Below are positions 1 through 9,500 of a DNA stretch of 54,153 nucleotides, one piece after another (the first letter of the stretch is position 1; each line of letters opens with the position of its first letter). The notes beneath the pieces were generated by a model that saw only the letters and a list, made by a program, of their open reading frames with translations, was not told the origin of the DNA and searched no databases. Both the position numbers and the translations under genes were made by a program. Origin of the DNA: Planctomycetota bacterium (GTDB lineage Bacteria; Planctomycetota; Phycisphaerae; UBA1845; PWPN01); contig JAKLEZ010000033.1 in the NCBI GenBank assembly GCA_022711465.1, positions 1-54,153 on the forward strand, written 5' to 3'.

Positions 1-402
1 TGGGCCAAAAGCGGGGGCGATCGCCCAAACCTGTGGATAACTCCGCCCAACCGCCTCCGGCTCCGTCCCGTTCACTCCGTCCGCCAACTCGCCGCAAGCA
101 ACGCGGCGCGACAACGCAACCGGCTCCCCACCCAGCCAACATACCCAACGAACAGCCGGGTGTCGTCCCACAACGAGGTGTTCTCCAGATCCCTGCCCCA
201 GCAGTTCCCGAAAGTGTGATACGAGTGCTCCCGAGCCTCTTGGCTTCGTTTCCGGCGGCGAGCCCGCTGGAGTCGGGATAGGCCGGGCCAGCTGCCCGGT
301 TCCGGACGGATTCAGCGCGTGCCTGTCCCGGAGCATCCGGACGGTCTGATCACCCGACGGGAGTCGGATGCACGGCGAAGTGCCTGGGGACGGTCGCGAT
401 GG
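1..402. other. Non-coding or unassignable left edge
   Basis: I find no convincing gene here. The open frames are short, proline/arginine-rich and resemble no family I know. Three small structures are visible: a perfect 12-bp palindrome GGGCGATCGCCC at 15-26, one perfect DnaA-box match (TTATCCACA on the minus strand, 32-40), and a hairpin CCGGGC-cagct-GCCCGG at 283-299. The hairpin lies downstream of the minus-strand pseudopilin gene and could help end its transcript, although it has no T-run. A single DnaA box does not make an origin. Confidence 0.4.
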
Positions 403-1218
403 TCACAGGGCGCCGGGATATCCGTGCGGCCCCTTCTTCTCCCAGGTGGCCAGATAGAGGCGGATGAAATCGCGGTCGCCTCGCAGGAGGCCGGGATCGG
501 TGCATTGTTCCCAGGTCTCGCCCGCGGCGGCTCTCATCTTCTTGGTTGTCCATCGCCAGTACTCGGAGTGGCCGTCGGCAAAAGCCATAACCGTGCCTTT
601 GGTGTGGCGACCGGGGATCGGGTTCCACAGCTGAGGCGCATCATAGTAAATCGCCCAGAGGAAGTCGGCGTCCTCGGGAAAATGGTCCAGAAAGACGATG
701 CGCGACGACGGCCTCGCGATGTGGCCGATATTGCGGGGAATCCGCCCGTCCGCGTATGCCCCTGTCCAGGCGGTCCAGTTCTCAAAAGTGTTGGTCGGCG
801 TCGACGGATTCATGGCGATAGTCGTGCTATACGTGAGGGTCTCGTAGCCCTTCTTGACGGCCGGGCAATGATAGGAGTCCACGTTGCGGACGTACTTGAA
901 CAGGGCGCCTTCCCGGATGCCCTTCGTGAAAGCAGCCGCCGAGAAGGTGGCGCTATTGCGCTGGTCCCAGTTGCCGTATTGCTTGACCCAGCCCTGGTTG
1001 TCCACCCAGTAGGCGGCCACCCCGCTCACCAGGTTACCCCTGAAGTCCGCGGCATAGATCGTCCAACCCAGGCCCAACTGGTGCGTGTTGCTCTGGCAGA
1101 CGGCACGCATGGAGAGCTCTCGGGCACGAGCCAATGACGGGATCAGGACGGCGATCAACAGAGCGATGATCGCGACCACCACCAACACCTCGATGAGAGT
1201 GAAAGCCCGGCGCTTCAT
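403..1218 (-). CDS. Prepilin-type N-terminal methylation domain protein (H-X9-DG pseudopilin)
   Basis: This 271-residue secreted or surface protein begins MKRRAFTLIEVLVVVAIIAL, a type IV prepilin/type II secretion pseudopilin leader. The A-F cleavage site is followed by the conserved Glu at +5 and a hydrophobic helix to about residue 28. Near residues 205-217 is an H-X9-D-G arrangement (HTKGTVMAFADG), typical of the large planctomycete pseudopilin families whose globular part follows the pilin helix. The start was set at the second Met (1218) because GGAGG lies 8 nt upstream; the Met at 1233 has no such site. No assembly ATPase or secretin is adjacent, so processing would depend on a peptidase encoded elsewhere. 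The exact substrate or partner is unknown. Confidence 0.85.
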   Translation of the reverse strand: MKRRAFTLIEVLVVVAIIALLIAVLIPSLARARELSMRAVCQSNTHQLGLGWTIYAADFRGNLVSGVAAYWVDNQGWVKQYGNWDQRNSATFSAAAFTKGIREGALFKYVRNVDSYHCPAVKKGYETLTYSTTIAMNPSTPTNTFENWTAWTGAYADGRIPRNIGHIARPSSRIVFLDHFPEDADFLWAIYYDAPQLWNPIPGRHTKGTVMAFADGHSEYWRWTTKKMRAAAGETWEQCTDPGLLRGDRDFIRLYLATWEKKGPHGYPGAL

Positions 1219-1662
1219 GGCATGCACCTCCAAGACTGAGTGTCAACGATCATAAGGCGGAGGCGGAGGATCTGACACTCCCGAGCTCCCGTAGGGCATG
1301 AAGCCAACGCCGCGTGTTTCACAACTCCTTCCGGCTCAAACACTTGCAAAAAACGCGGGCGGCCGGGTTCGCGGCCAGGACGGGCATGGGCCAACCGCCA
1401 GCAGCCCAAGCTGGCCAAGGGTGGCTCCGCCGGCCTGTGGGCGGTGCCAAACCAGGGCTCCGATTGGCAACCGCACTGTGCTCGGCCGCGCTCTTCCGGC
1501 GGAAACCGCTGAGGGTGGGCGTCCGTTTGGCCATCGACGACCGGCCGAGCCAGTGCATGCCGCGATGGGTGGCAACAGCTTCCAAGGCACGGCCCGAGGC
1601 GACAGGCCAAGACGGCCGGAACGGCTGGGCACGCAGCAGCGGCCTGATCGTCGGTGAGCCGG
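1219..1662. other. Intergenic stretch, no gene seen
   Basis: This lies between two minus-strand genes. The overlapping open frames on both strands look like high-GC chance frames, with no recognisable domain and no ribosome-binding site. It should hold the pseudopilin promoter near 1219-1300 and the end of the ABC exporter transcript, but I cannot point to a clear -35/-10 pair or terminator. Confidence 0.4.
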
Positions 1663-3606
1663 TCAAGACGAGCCGGGAATCGGCTGAGCCTGCATCTCGA
1701 GCATCTGCCGGTATCGACCGCTCCGACTCATCAGATCGTGGTGGGTACCTTGCTCGACCACGCGGCCGTGATCGAGGACGACGATCCGGTCGGCGTGCAC
1801 GATGGTGCTGAGGCGGTGGGCGATGACAAAGCTCGTCCGTTCGGCCAGCAACGTCTCCAGTCCTGCCTGGATCAGACGCTCGCTGTGCGTGTCGAGGTTG
1901 CTGGTGGCCTCGTCCAGGATGAGAATGCGCGGGTCGGCCAGCAGAGCCCGGGCGATGGCAATCCGCTGGCGCTGCCCGCCGCTGAGTCTCACACCACGCT
2001 CCCCGATCAGCGTCTGGTAGGAGTCCTTCATCGCCGTGATGAACTCGTGGGCATTCGCCAGTCGGGCCACCTCCTCAATCTCTGCAGCACCGGCCCCGCG
2101 GCGACCGTAGCCGATGTTGTCCGCAATGGTCCCGTCAAACAGGAACGTGTCCTGTTCAACAATGCCGAGCAAACGGCGGTAGCTCTCCACCTCGATCTCG
2201 CGGAGGTCCACACCATCCAATTCGATCGCTCCGTTCACCGGATCGTAGAACCGGGCAATGAGATTGCACAGCGTGGTCTTGCCGGCACCGCTGGGACCGA
2301 TCAGGGCGACGATCTCCCCTGGAGCCGCATCCAGACTGACGCCACTGAGCACCAGCTTGGCCTGGCCGGGGTAGGCGAAGCAGACCTGACGCAGCGTGAG
2401 GCGTCCTCGCACCCCGTCCCGCGAGACCAGGATGGCACCGGGACGGGCGGGCATCTCCGTCGGTTCGGCCATGAGATCCAGGACACGATCGAGCCCAGCA
2501 AGATTGTTCTGGATACCGGTGGCGCTTTCGGCCAGCGTCTCCAGCGGTGAGAGCAGGGCAACAAGGTAGCCAAGAAACATGACCAGATCGCCCACCGTGA
2601 AGGCGTCAACCAGGGCCAGCGTGCCGGCCTGGACACCCTCCATGTCGTCCAGAATTCGCATCCCGCCGTACCACAGCAGAACCGCGGAAGCAGCCGGAAT
2701 GAGCATCGCCCATACCAGCTGGACGCCGCGCATCCACCACCACGCCAGCAACTCCTGCCGGATCATCGTGTTGGTGTTGCGAACGAAGTGACCCGACTCG
2801 GTTCGTTGGCGGGAGAAACTGCGCACCACACGCATGCCGCCGAACGTCTCCGTGGCGTGACTGTCGATGTGCTGACGCGTAGCCCGGACCCCGCGGTAAA
2901 GCGGCCGGATGCGGTTGAGCCACGCACTGTGCGTCGCCAGCACGATGGGAATAAGGGTCATGGACCCGAGCAGCAACCGCCAATCAACCCACACGAGAAT
3001 GACCAGACTTCCGAGCAGCTGGATGACGGCCCGCCAGGGATTGAAGAGCATGGCGAAGACGAGGTCGGCGATCCCGCCGGCATCCTCCCGGAGAATGCTG
3101 GCCACGCCTCCGGATTTGAGTTCGTAAACGCGATGCAGGGGCAGGCGCGCGGCGTGATCGAACACCTTGCGGCGAACGGACACCTGGACGCGCTTGGTGA
3201 CCCGCGTCGCTTGCCACCGGCTCCAGGTGTTGATGACCAGCGCCAACACCGAAATGACCACCGTGGCGATCGCCACCACGGTCAGCAACATCCGTCGATC
3301 AGCGGGCAACTGCAGCCAGGACGGCCACGTCGGCGGAAGAGGATGACCGGCCAGGACGTTGTCCAGCACGATCTTCGTGCTGTACAACGGGATCAGCTTG
3401 AGCAGCGTCCCCGCCGTCAGGGCGGCCACGGCCAGCCCGATGGTCAGCCTGTGCCCGCGCAGCAGACAAAGGAACTCGGCGAACAACCGGCCGAAAGACC
3501 GATTCCTCTGGTTCGAACCCCTGCCCGAGAGCGGAATCCTGCGGCTCCGGCGGGATTCCTTCAGCTGCCGGGTGTATTCCTGGTAGCGTCGTCGGCTGGA
3601 GCCCAT
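1663..3606 (-). CDS. ABC transporter, fused permease and ATPase (MsbA/exporter type)
   Basis: This 647-residue half-transporter should act as a homodimer in the inner membrane and export a lipid, peptide or drug-like substrate. The N-terminal 60 or so residues are basic and cytosolic, followed by about six membrane segments (residues 50-350) and the nucleotide-binding domain. The ATPase shows Walker A (GPSGAGKTT), the signature LSGGQRQRIAIARAL, Walker B (ILILDEATSNLD) and the switch His (IAHRLSTI). I chose the ATG at 3606 over 3636 because TATGAT ends exactly 6 nt before it, an arrangement repeated at other genes here; if that box is the -10, the longer start would lie upstream of the transcript. 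The neighbours do not reveal the substrate. Confidence 0.9.
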   Translation of the reverse strand: MGSSRRRYQEYTRQLKESRRSRRIPLSGRGSNQRNRSFGRLFAEFLCLLRGHRLTIGLAVAALTAGTLLKLIPLYSTKIVLDNVLAGHPLPPTWPSWLQLPADRRMLLTVVAIATVVISVLALVINTWSRWQATRVTKRVQVSVRRKVFDHAARLPLHRVYELKSGGVASILREDAGGIADLVFAMLFNPWRAVIQLLGSLVILVWVDWRLLLGSMTLIPIVLATHSAWLNRIRPLYRGVRATRQHIDSHATETFGGMRVVRSFSRQRTESGHFVRNTNTMIRQELLAWWWMRGVQLVWAMLIPAASAVLLWYGGMRILDDMEGVQAGTLALVDAFTVGDLVMFLGYLVALLSPLETLAESATGIQNNLAGLDRVLDLMAEPTEMPARPGAILVSRDGVRGRLTLRQVCFAYPGQAKLVLSGVSLDAAPGEIVALIGPSGAGKTTLCNLIARFYDPVNGAIELDGVDLREIEVESYRRLLGIVEQDTFLFDGTIADNIGYGRRGAGAAEIEEVARLANAHEFITAMKDSYQTLIGERGVRLSGGQRQRIAIARALLADPRILILDEATSNLDTHSERLIQAGLETLLAERTSFVIAHRLSTIVHADRIVVLDHGRVVEQGTHHDLMSRSGRYRQMLEMQAQPIPGSS

Positions 3607-3612
3607 CACCTC

Positions 3613-3618
3613 ATCATA
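3613..3618 (-). promoter_or_regulatory. -10 box of a probable leaderless promoter for the ABC exporter
   Basis: TATGAT on the minus strand is followed by GAGGTG (6 nt) and then the ATG at 3606. A transcript from this box would begin at or next to the A of the start codon. The -35 region 17 nt upstream (TTCGGT) is a weak match. The same box-to-ATG distance occurs at corA, both sides of 19.73 kb, the 30.6 kb transporter and the RAYT gene. Confidence 0.5.
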
Positions 3619-4115
3619 GCACCGCGCGCACCACAACCGAACCCGTGTCGAGCCCTGCCAGGCCGGACCGTCGCTTCGATCTCAGCCATCCGGATGCGAC
3701 CGCACCACCCCCAGGCGACGATACGTCCAGCATCACTCCTCCTGCCGGCCCATTCAAGAACGCAACTCAGATCGTCCCCCTTGGGGTCCGGGTTCCCTCA
3801 GCCAGCGTGAACCAGACCAGGTCCTCGAGGCCATACATTGACAGCCCCGCCCGTCGACAGCTAGCATGGTGTGGGTTCGAGGTTGGTGACCGGAGACGGT
3901 CGGACGCGTGCGTGCGGGTCTGCCCAGACCCGACCAACGTGCCGGCCGAGGCGAGCGGCAGTCCACACCGTAGGGGTCCCGCAGTGGTCGGCCCACCGAT
4001 GGGTAGCCGTCAGGGGAAGTGTTCTTATTAAAGTGCCGGACGATCGCGCCGCGTCGACGCGCGACCGGTCGCGCTGTATTCGCAGCCGACGATCTGTACC
4101 TGAGGAGACACTGTC
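3619..4115. other. Intergenic stretch between divergent genes
   Basis: No gene is supported; the overlapping frames are shadows. A perfect 7-bp hairpin CGGGTCT-gccc-AGACCCG lies at 3915-3932 without a T-run. The region must hold the promoter of the acyl-CoA synthetase gene, but no strong -35/-10 pair stands out. An AGGAGA Shine-Dalgarno sequence lies 7 nt before the ATG at 4116. Confidence 0.4.
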
Positions 4116-6257
4116 ATGGGCACCGGGGTATCGGGGAATAAGCTTGACGCCATTTTCTGTCCGAAGTCGATCGCCGTGGTCGGAGCATCGACCCGGCCGG
4201 GCACGGTGGGCAACGACATCTTCCGGAACCTGCTTCTGAGCGGTTTCGACGGTTCGGTGTACCCGGTGAACCCAAAGAGCCCCCATGTGTTGGGCGTCCA
4301 CGCCTACAGGTCGCTGAGCGAAATCCCGGGCGGCGTGGACCTGGCCGTCATGATCGTCCCCTCCAAGGCGGTGATGGACACGACCGAGGAAGCCCTCTCC
4401 CTGGGTATCAAGGGACTCGTGGTGATCTCCGCCGGTTTCAAGGAAGTCGGGGCCAAGGGCGCGGAGTTGGAGGCCAGGCTGACCGAGCGAGTGCGGCAGG
4501 CGGGTGTTCCGCTGGTCGGACCGAACTGCCTGGGCGTAATCAACACGGACCCGAGGATCAAGATGAATGCCGCCTTCGGGCGGAAGATGCCCGCGCACGG
4601 CAACCTGGCCTTCGTGTCCCAGAGTGGGGCTCTCTGCTGCTCGGTGCTGGACTACGCCGAGGAACGGCACATGGGCTTCAGCAAGTTCATCAGCTTCGGC
4701 AACAAGGCCGACGTGAACGAGATTGACCTCCTCGCCTACTTGGCGAAAGATCCTCAGACCGCGGTCATCGCCATGTACCTGGAGGACATCACCCACGGCC
4801 GGCAGTTCATCGAGACCGCCCGCGACATCTTCTGGGAGACACGCAAGCCGATGCTGTGCCTCAAGTCCGGTCGCTCACCGGAAGGGGCCAAGGCGGCCAG
4901 CAGTCACACCGGCTCCTTGGCCGGCTCCGACTCGGTTTACGACGCACTGCTCGCTCAGAGCGGTGTGCAGCGCGTCGATACGATCGCCGAGTTGTTCGAC
5001 TACGCGGCCCTCTACACCACCCAGCCGCTGCCCAAGGGCAAGCGGATTGCGATCATCACCAACGCGGGCGGGCCCGGCATCATGGCCACGGACGCGGCCA
5101 TCAAGTGCGGACTCAAGCTCGCCGAAATCACCGAGCAGACTCGCAACAAGCTCAAGGGCGCCTTGCCCGACTCCGCCTCACTGCGAAACCCGATCGACGT
5201 GATCGGAGACGCTCGCTCCGACCGCTACAAGACTGCAGCTCACGAGGTCCTCAATGACCCCGGTGTCGACATGGGCCTGGTCATCCTGACCCCACAGTCG
5301 GTCACCGAGGTCGAGGAGACCGCGTCGGTCCTCCCGGGCATCCTCAAGGGCATCGACAAACCGGTGGTCTGCTCCTTCATGGGCGCCCGCGACGTCGCCC
5401 CGGGCGCGGCCATCCTGCGGGCGGCGGGTGTGCCCAACTACGCCTTCCCCGAAGACGGGGTGAAGAGCCTGGCGGCGGCCGTGCGGCTGGTCGAGAACAT
5501 GGACATTCCGCGGCGCCAGATGCCCACCTTCACCGACCTCAAGGTGGAGAAGGCCAGGGGACTGGTGGCCGGATGCCTCGATGGCCACAAGGAGCGCTAC
5601 CTGACTCAGGCCGAGTGCCGCCCGATCCTGGAGTGCTACGGACTGCCTCTGCTCAAGAGCGGAACGGCCCGGTCGGCGGGTGAAGCGGCCACCATCGCCA
5701 ACAACATCGGCAAGCCGGTCGTCATGAAGGTCATGTCCGCCGACGTGATCCACAAGTTCGACGCGGGCGGCGTGATCCTGAACGTCAACGGGCCGGACGA
5801 GGCCAGGACCACCTACGACAAGATCCACGCCAACGTGAGGAAGACCGTGCCGAACGCCAGGATCGACGGCGTCCTCATCGAGGAAATGGCCGGCAAGGGC
5901 GTCGAGGTCATCCTCGGAGCCAGCCGGGACACTCGGTTCGGCCCCCTGATGATGTTCGGCCTGGGCGGCACGATGGTCGAGGTGCTCAAGGACGTCTCCT
6001 TCCGGTTGGCTCCAATGTGGCGAATCTCCGCCGAGCGTATGGTCCATCACATTCGCTCGTTCCAGGTCCTGGACGGCTTCCGCGGCCAGCCAAAGGCGGA
6101 CATCGAGGGCATCGTGGACACCCTCCTGCGGCTCTCAACCCTGGTTTGCAACCATCCGGAGATCTCGGAAATGGACATCAACCCGCTCATCGTCCATCCC
6201 AAGGGCTCCGGCTGCTCGGTAGCCGACAGCCGGATCATGCTCCGCAAGCCGGCCTAG
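4116..6257 (+). CDS. ADP-forming acetate/acyl-CoA ligase, fused alpha-beta type
   Basis: This 713-residue enzyme should interconvert an acyl-CoA, ADP and phosphate with the free acid, ATP and CoA, a substrate-level phosphorylation step. The N-terminal CoA-binding Rossmann domain (about 10-140, with AVVGAS near residue 20) is followed by the succinyl-CoA-ligase-like domains. These contain the SHTGSLAG motif, whose His264 corresponds to the His phosphorylated in this family. The C-terminal ATP-grasp domain spans about 490-710. Alpha and beta halves are fused in one chain, as in many bacterial members. It stands alone, with AGGAGA 7 nt before the ATG and a hairpin terminator downstream. Relatives include protein-lysine acetyltransferases (Pat), but no GNAT domain is present, so ligase activity is preferred. 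The acyl substrate is unknown. Confidence 0.88.
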   Translation: MGTGVSGNKLDAIFCPKSIAVVGASTRPGTVGNDIFRNLLLSGFDGSVYPVNPKSPHVLGVHAYRSLSEIPGGVDLAVMIVPSKAVMDTTEEALSLGIKGLVVISAGFKEVGAKGAELEARLTERVRQAGVPLVGPNCLGVINTDPRIKMNAAFGRKMPAHGNLAFVSQSGALCCSVLDYAEERHMGFSKFISFGNKADVNEIDLLAYLAKDPQTAVIAMYLEDITHGRQFIETARDIFWETRKPMLCLKSGRSPEGAKAASSHTGSLAGSDSVYDALLAQSGVQRVDTIAELFDYAALYTTQPLPKGKRIAIITNAGGPGIMATDAAIKCGLKLAEITEQTRNKLKGALPDSASLRNPIDVIGDARSDRYKTAAHEVLNDPGVDMGLVILTPQSVTEVEETASVLPGILKGIDKPVVCSFMGARDVAPGAAILRAAGVPNYAFPEDGVKSLAAAVRLVENMDIPRRQMPTFTDLKVEKARGLVAGCLDGHKERYLTQAECRPILECYGLPLLKSGTARSAGEAATIANNIGKPVVMKVMSADVIHKFDAGGVILNVNGPDEARTTYDKIHANVRKTVPNARIDGVLIEEMAGKGVEVILGASRDTRFGPLMMFGLGGTMVEVLKDVSFRLAPMWRISAERMVHHIRSFQVLDGFRGQPKADIEGIVDTLLRLSTLVCNHPEISEMDINPLIVHPKGSGCSVADSRIMLRKPA

Positions 6258-6280
6258 AAACCTATCTCATCGGGGAGTGT

Positions 6281-6328
6281 GCGACGGGCCTCCAGCCTGT
6301 CACTTGACCGCCAAGACGCCGGTCCTAC
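6281..6328. repeat. REP-like pair of imperfect palindromes
   Basis: Two neighbouring imperfect inverted repeats lie just after the acyl-CoA ligase gene: GACGGGCctccaGCCTGTC (6283-6301) and GACCGccaagacgcCGGTC (6306-6324), 4 nt apart. Short paired palindromes in gene-end spacers are typical of REP/BIME elements, and the wording resembles repeats I know from planctomycete genomes. A RAYT transposase, the enzyme family linked to REPs, is present at 53.2 kb, but its own flanking repeat has a different sequence. I see no second copy of this pair in the window. Confidence 0.4.
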
Positions 6329-6373
6329 ACCTCACGAGATGGGCTCCAAGGGAATGCCGGTGGGCGATATGAC

Positions 6374-6413
6374 GAGCCCTTCGGCCTGCGTCAGACCGGA
6401 GGGCTCTCCCTTT
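6374..6413 (+). terminator. Probable terminator of the acyl-CoA ligase gene
   Basis: An 11-bp stem, GAGCCCTTCGG paired with CCGGAGGGCTC with one G-U pair and an 11-nt loop, ends at 6406 and is followed by TCCCTTT. The T-run is short, so termination may be partial. Confidence 0.5.
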
Positions 6414-6510
6414 GTACTCGACCCGCAGTGAAGCGGACGCTAACATGAACCCGCAGAAAGAAGACTCAAAGATGAGCGGGCATGGCGTCTTGGATCGTCC
6501 GGAGTGAGGC

Positions 6511-9500
6511 ATGGAGAGCCGTCACGAGCATTCGCCGTCGGCCGTCTGGGATTTCCTCATCGTCACCGCCGCGAACGAAACGCAGGCGGCGGCGTACCGG
6601 ACACAACTGGCCCTGCGCGCGAGACTGGGCCTGCTCGCCGGCGTCCGCGAAGTCTTGGTCGTTCCGGACCCCGGCGGCAGGCGGGTCGGAAGCGGCGGCA
6701 GCACCTTGTACTGCCTCCTGGAGTTGCTGAGCCGGTCTAGTCCAGGCCCGGGGAACGGATCCGGGACTTCGCTGTGCGGAACAGGCATCGAGGATCCCTG
6801 CCGCGTGTTCGAGCGGCTGCGGGTGCTGATCGTCCACGCGGGGGGGGATTCCCGCCGGCTGCCGGCCTACGGGGTCTGCGGAAAACTCTTCATCCCCGTG
6901 CCGGGAGACAGCGACTCGTGCCTGCCCGCAACCCTGTTCGATCGGCAGCTGTCGACCTACCTGGCCCTGCCTATGGCGGCTGGCGAGGCCGGGCAGATCG
7001 TCATCAACTCCGGGGACGTGCTCCTGCGGTTCGATCCCAGCGAAGTGACCTTCGCTGCGTCGGGGATGACCGGCCTGGGCTGCTTCACCACGCCGGAGCA
7101 GGCGACCGGGCACGGCGTCTTCTGCCGGGACGAGGGCAGTGGCGTACGACGGTTCCTGCAGAAACCCCCGCTCGCCGAGCAGCAGGCCGAGGGGGCCATC
7201 GATGCCTACGGCCAAACCGTACTCGACATCGGCGTCACTCATCTTGACGCCCGGACGGCCGCGAAACTGCTGTCCGTTTTCGGGCTGTCCGTCGCTGGCG
7301 GCCGGGCCCATCTCGCTGCCGACGTGACCGAGATCATCGAGAACCGCGGGCTGGACTTCTATCGAGAGATCTGCTGCGCGCTCGGCCAGGCAACCCGCTT
7401 CGAATCGTACCTCGATTCCGTCCGCCGAGCGGGATCGACCTGGGACATCGAGAACCTGAAGCGGATCTTCGAAGGCCTGCACGAAGTACCCTTCCGTGTC
7501 AACGTCCTGCCGCGATGCGGATTCCTGCACTTCGGGACCAGTCGCCAGATTATCCACAGCGGGCACGCCCTCCTGCAGCATGACCAGGGCACGCTCGTCC
7601 CCCACACGATTCTCGATGTCACCACCGAGACCGTCGCTGATGGGCAGATGATCGGCGGAAACGCCTGGGTCGAGGGCTGCCGCATCCGGGCCCCGCTGAC
7701 TCTCGGTGGAGAAAACCTGGTCATCGGCGTGGACATCGACACTCCGCTCTCGCTGCCGGCGGGAGCGTGCCTGGACGTGCTCAGCGGACGCACCGCCGAC
7801 GGCCGGATCGTGTGGTTCGTCCGCTGCTACGGCATTCCGGACACATTCAAGGAATCGATGGCCGCCGGGGCCACGTTCTGCGGGCGTCCGGCGTCGGAAT
7901 GGCTGGCCGCCGCCGGGACCGGCGCTGACCAGCTCTGGGAGCCCGGCTTGCCAGACAGCCAGCGAACGTTGTGGAACGCGCGTGTATTTCCCGCCGAGAC
8001 CAACCCGCAGGGCTGGCGGAACTGGCTTTGGATGTTCGAGCCGAACCAAGCGTCCGCCGAGCAGAAAGCTCGATGGCGAACGGCGGATCGCTACAGCCTG
8101 AGCCAGATGGCGAACCTGGCCGACCCGAAAGCGTTCCTCGAACGGCGGCTCGACATCCGGGCGGCGCAAATCCGCGGCTCGCTCCGCAAGACATTCCGCC
8201 TGGACAGCGGTTTCTCCGCATCGGACCTCGCCGCCATCCTGGCGGAATCTCGCGATCCGGCGGCGTGGGTTGCGGCCGTGCTGGCCGAGGCCCAGTGGCA
8301 TCACGACGGGACCTCACGCGGGTTGGGCGGCCTCGAGTCGCTCGTCTTCCCACGCGTCGTTCATACCCTGGGCAGCGCCCTGGAGCAAATGACCGCCCAA
8401 CCCGAAATCCCGCTGGCGACCGCCCTCCCTTCTCTCAAACAGCAACTGACGCCCTACCAGCAGGCATGGCTGCAGTCCATCGAGATGAAGCCGGGGCTGC
8501 AGCAGCCGGTTCGCGATTGGTCCGAGGGCTTGCACGCCGCCGCGTTCAGGGGTCTGGGCCGAACCATCCTCGCCAGCGGAGGCGAACTGCCACCCCCTCC
8601 GCGCCAGGCGCTGCGCAGCGATGAGATCGTCTGGGGACGCGTGCCCGCGAGGCTGGATGTCGCCGGCGGCTGGAGCGACACCCCCCCCTACTCGCTCGAA
8701 CACGGCGGGTGCGTGGTCAACGCGGCCGTCAACCTCAACGGACAGCCCCCCATCCAGGCGTATGCCCGCGTGATCCCACGACCGGTGATCCGCATCTCGT
8801 CCATCGATCTGGGGGTCACCCTCGAGGTCAGCGACCTGGCAACCCTGCTGGACTACCGCCAGCCGGGCAGCGAGTTCGCCCTGGCGAAAGCGGCCCTGGC
8901 CCTCTCCGGATTCTCGCCGGACGCGGCGGCCTGGCCGCCGGGCATCACCCTCCCGGAGATGCTGCGGCAATTCGGCGGCGGGATCGAATTGACCACCCTG
9001 GCCGCTATCCCCAAGGGCAGCGGGCTGGGAACATCGAGTATCATGGGAGCAGTGACCCTCGCCGTCATCCAACGCGTGCTGGGCAAGACACCCACCGAAC
9101 GCAACCTGTTTCACGACGTCCTTCGACTGGAGCAGGCGCTGACCACCGGCGGTGGCTGGCAGGACCAGATCGGCGGCTCCGTCGGCGGAGCCAAGATCAT
9201 CCGAAGCCGAGCCGGCCTGGTCCCCGACGCCGCCATCCACTTCCTGCCGCCCGATGTACTCGACCCGCATCTCAACGGCCGAACCACGCTCCTGTACTAC
9301 ACCGGGATCACCCGCCTGGCCAAGAACATCCTCGAGCAGGTCGTCGGCCGGTATCTGGACCGCAACCGCCACGCCATGGCCACGCTGCACCGGATCCACG
9401 CCCTGGCTCCGAGCATGGCCGATGCCGTGTCACGCAAGGATCAGGCGGCATTCGGCCGGCTGGTCACGACCGCATGGGAGCTGAACAAGGAACTCGACCC

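Noticed and set aside
1..60. Replication origin
   Set aside because: Only one DnaA box and one palindrome are visible, with no AT-rich region and no dnaA or dnaN gene.
1654..2550. Long plus-strand open frame of 298 codons opposite the ABC exporter
   Set aside because: It lies wholly within a clear exporter gene on the other strand and shows no domain; it is a codon-bias shadow in high-GC DNA.
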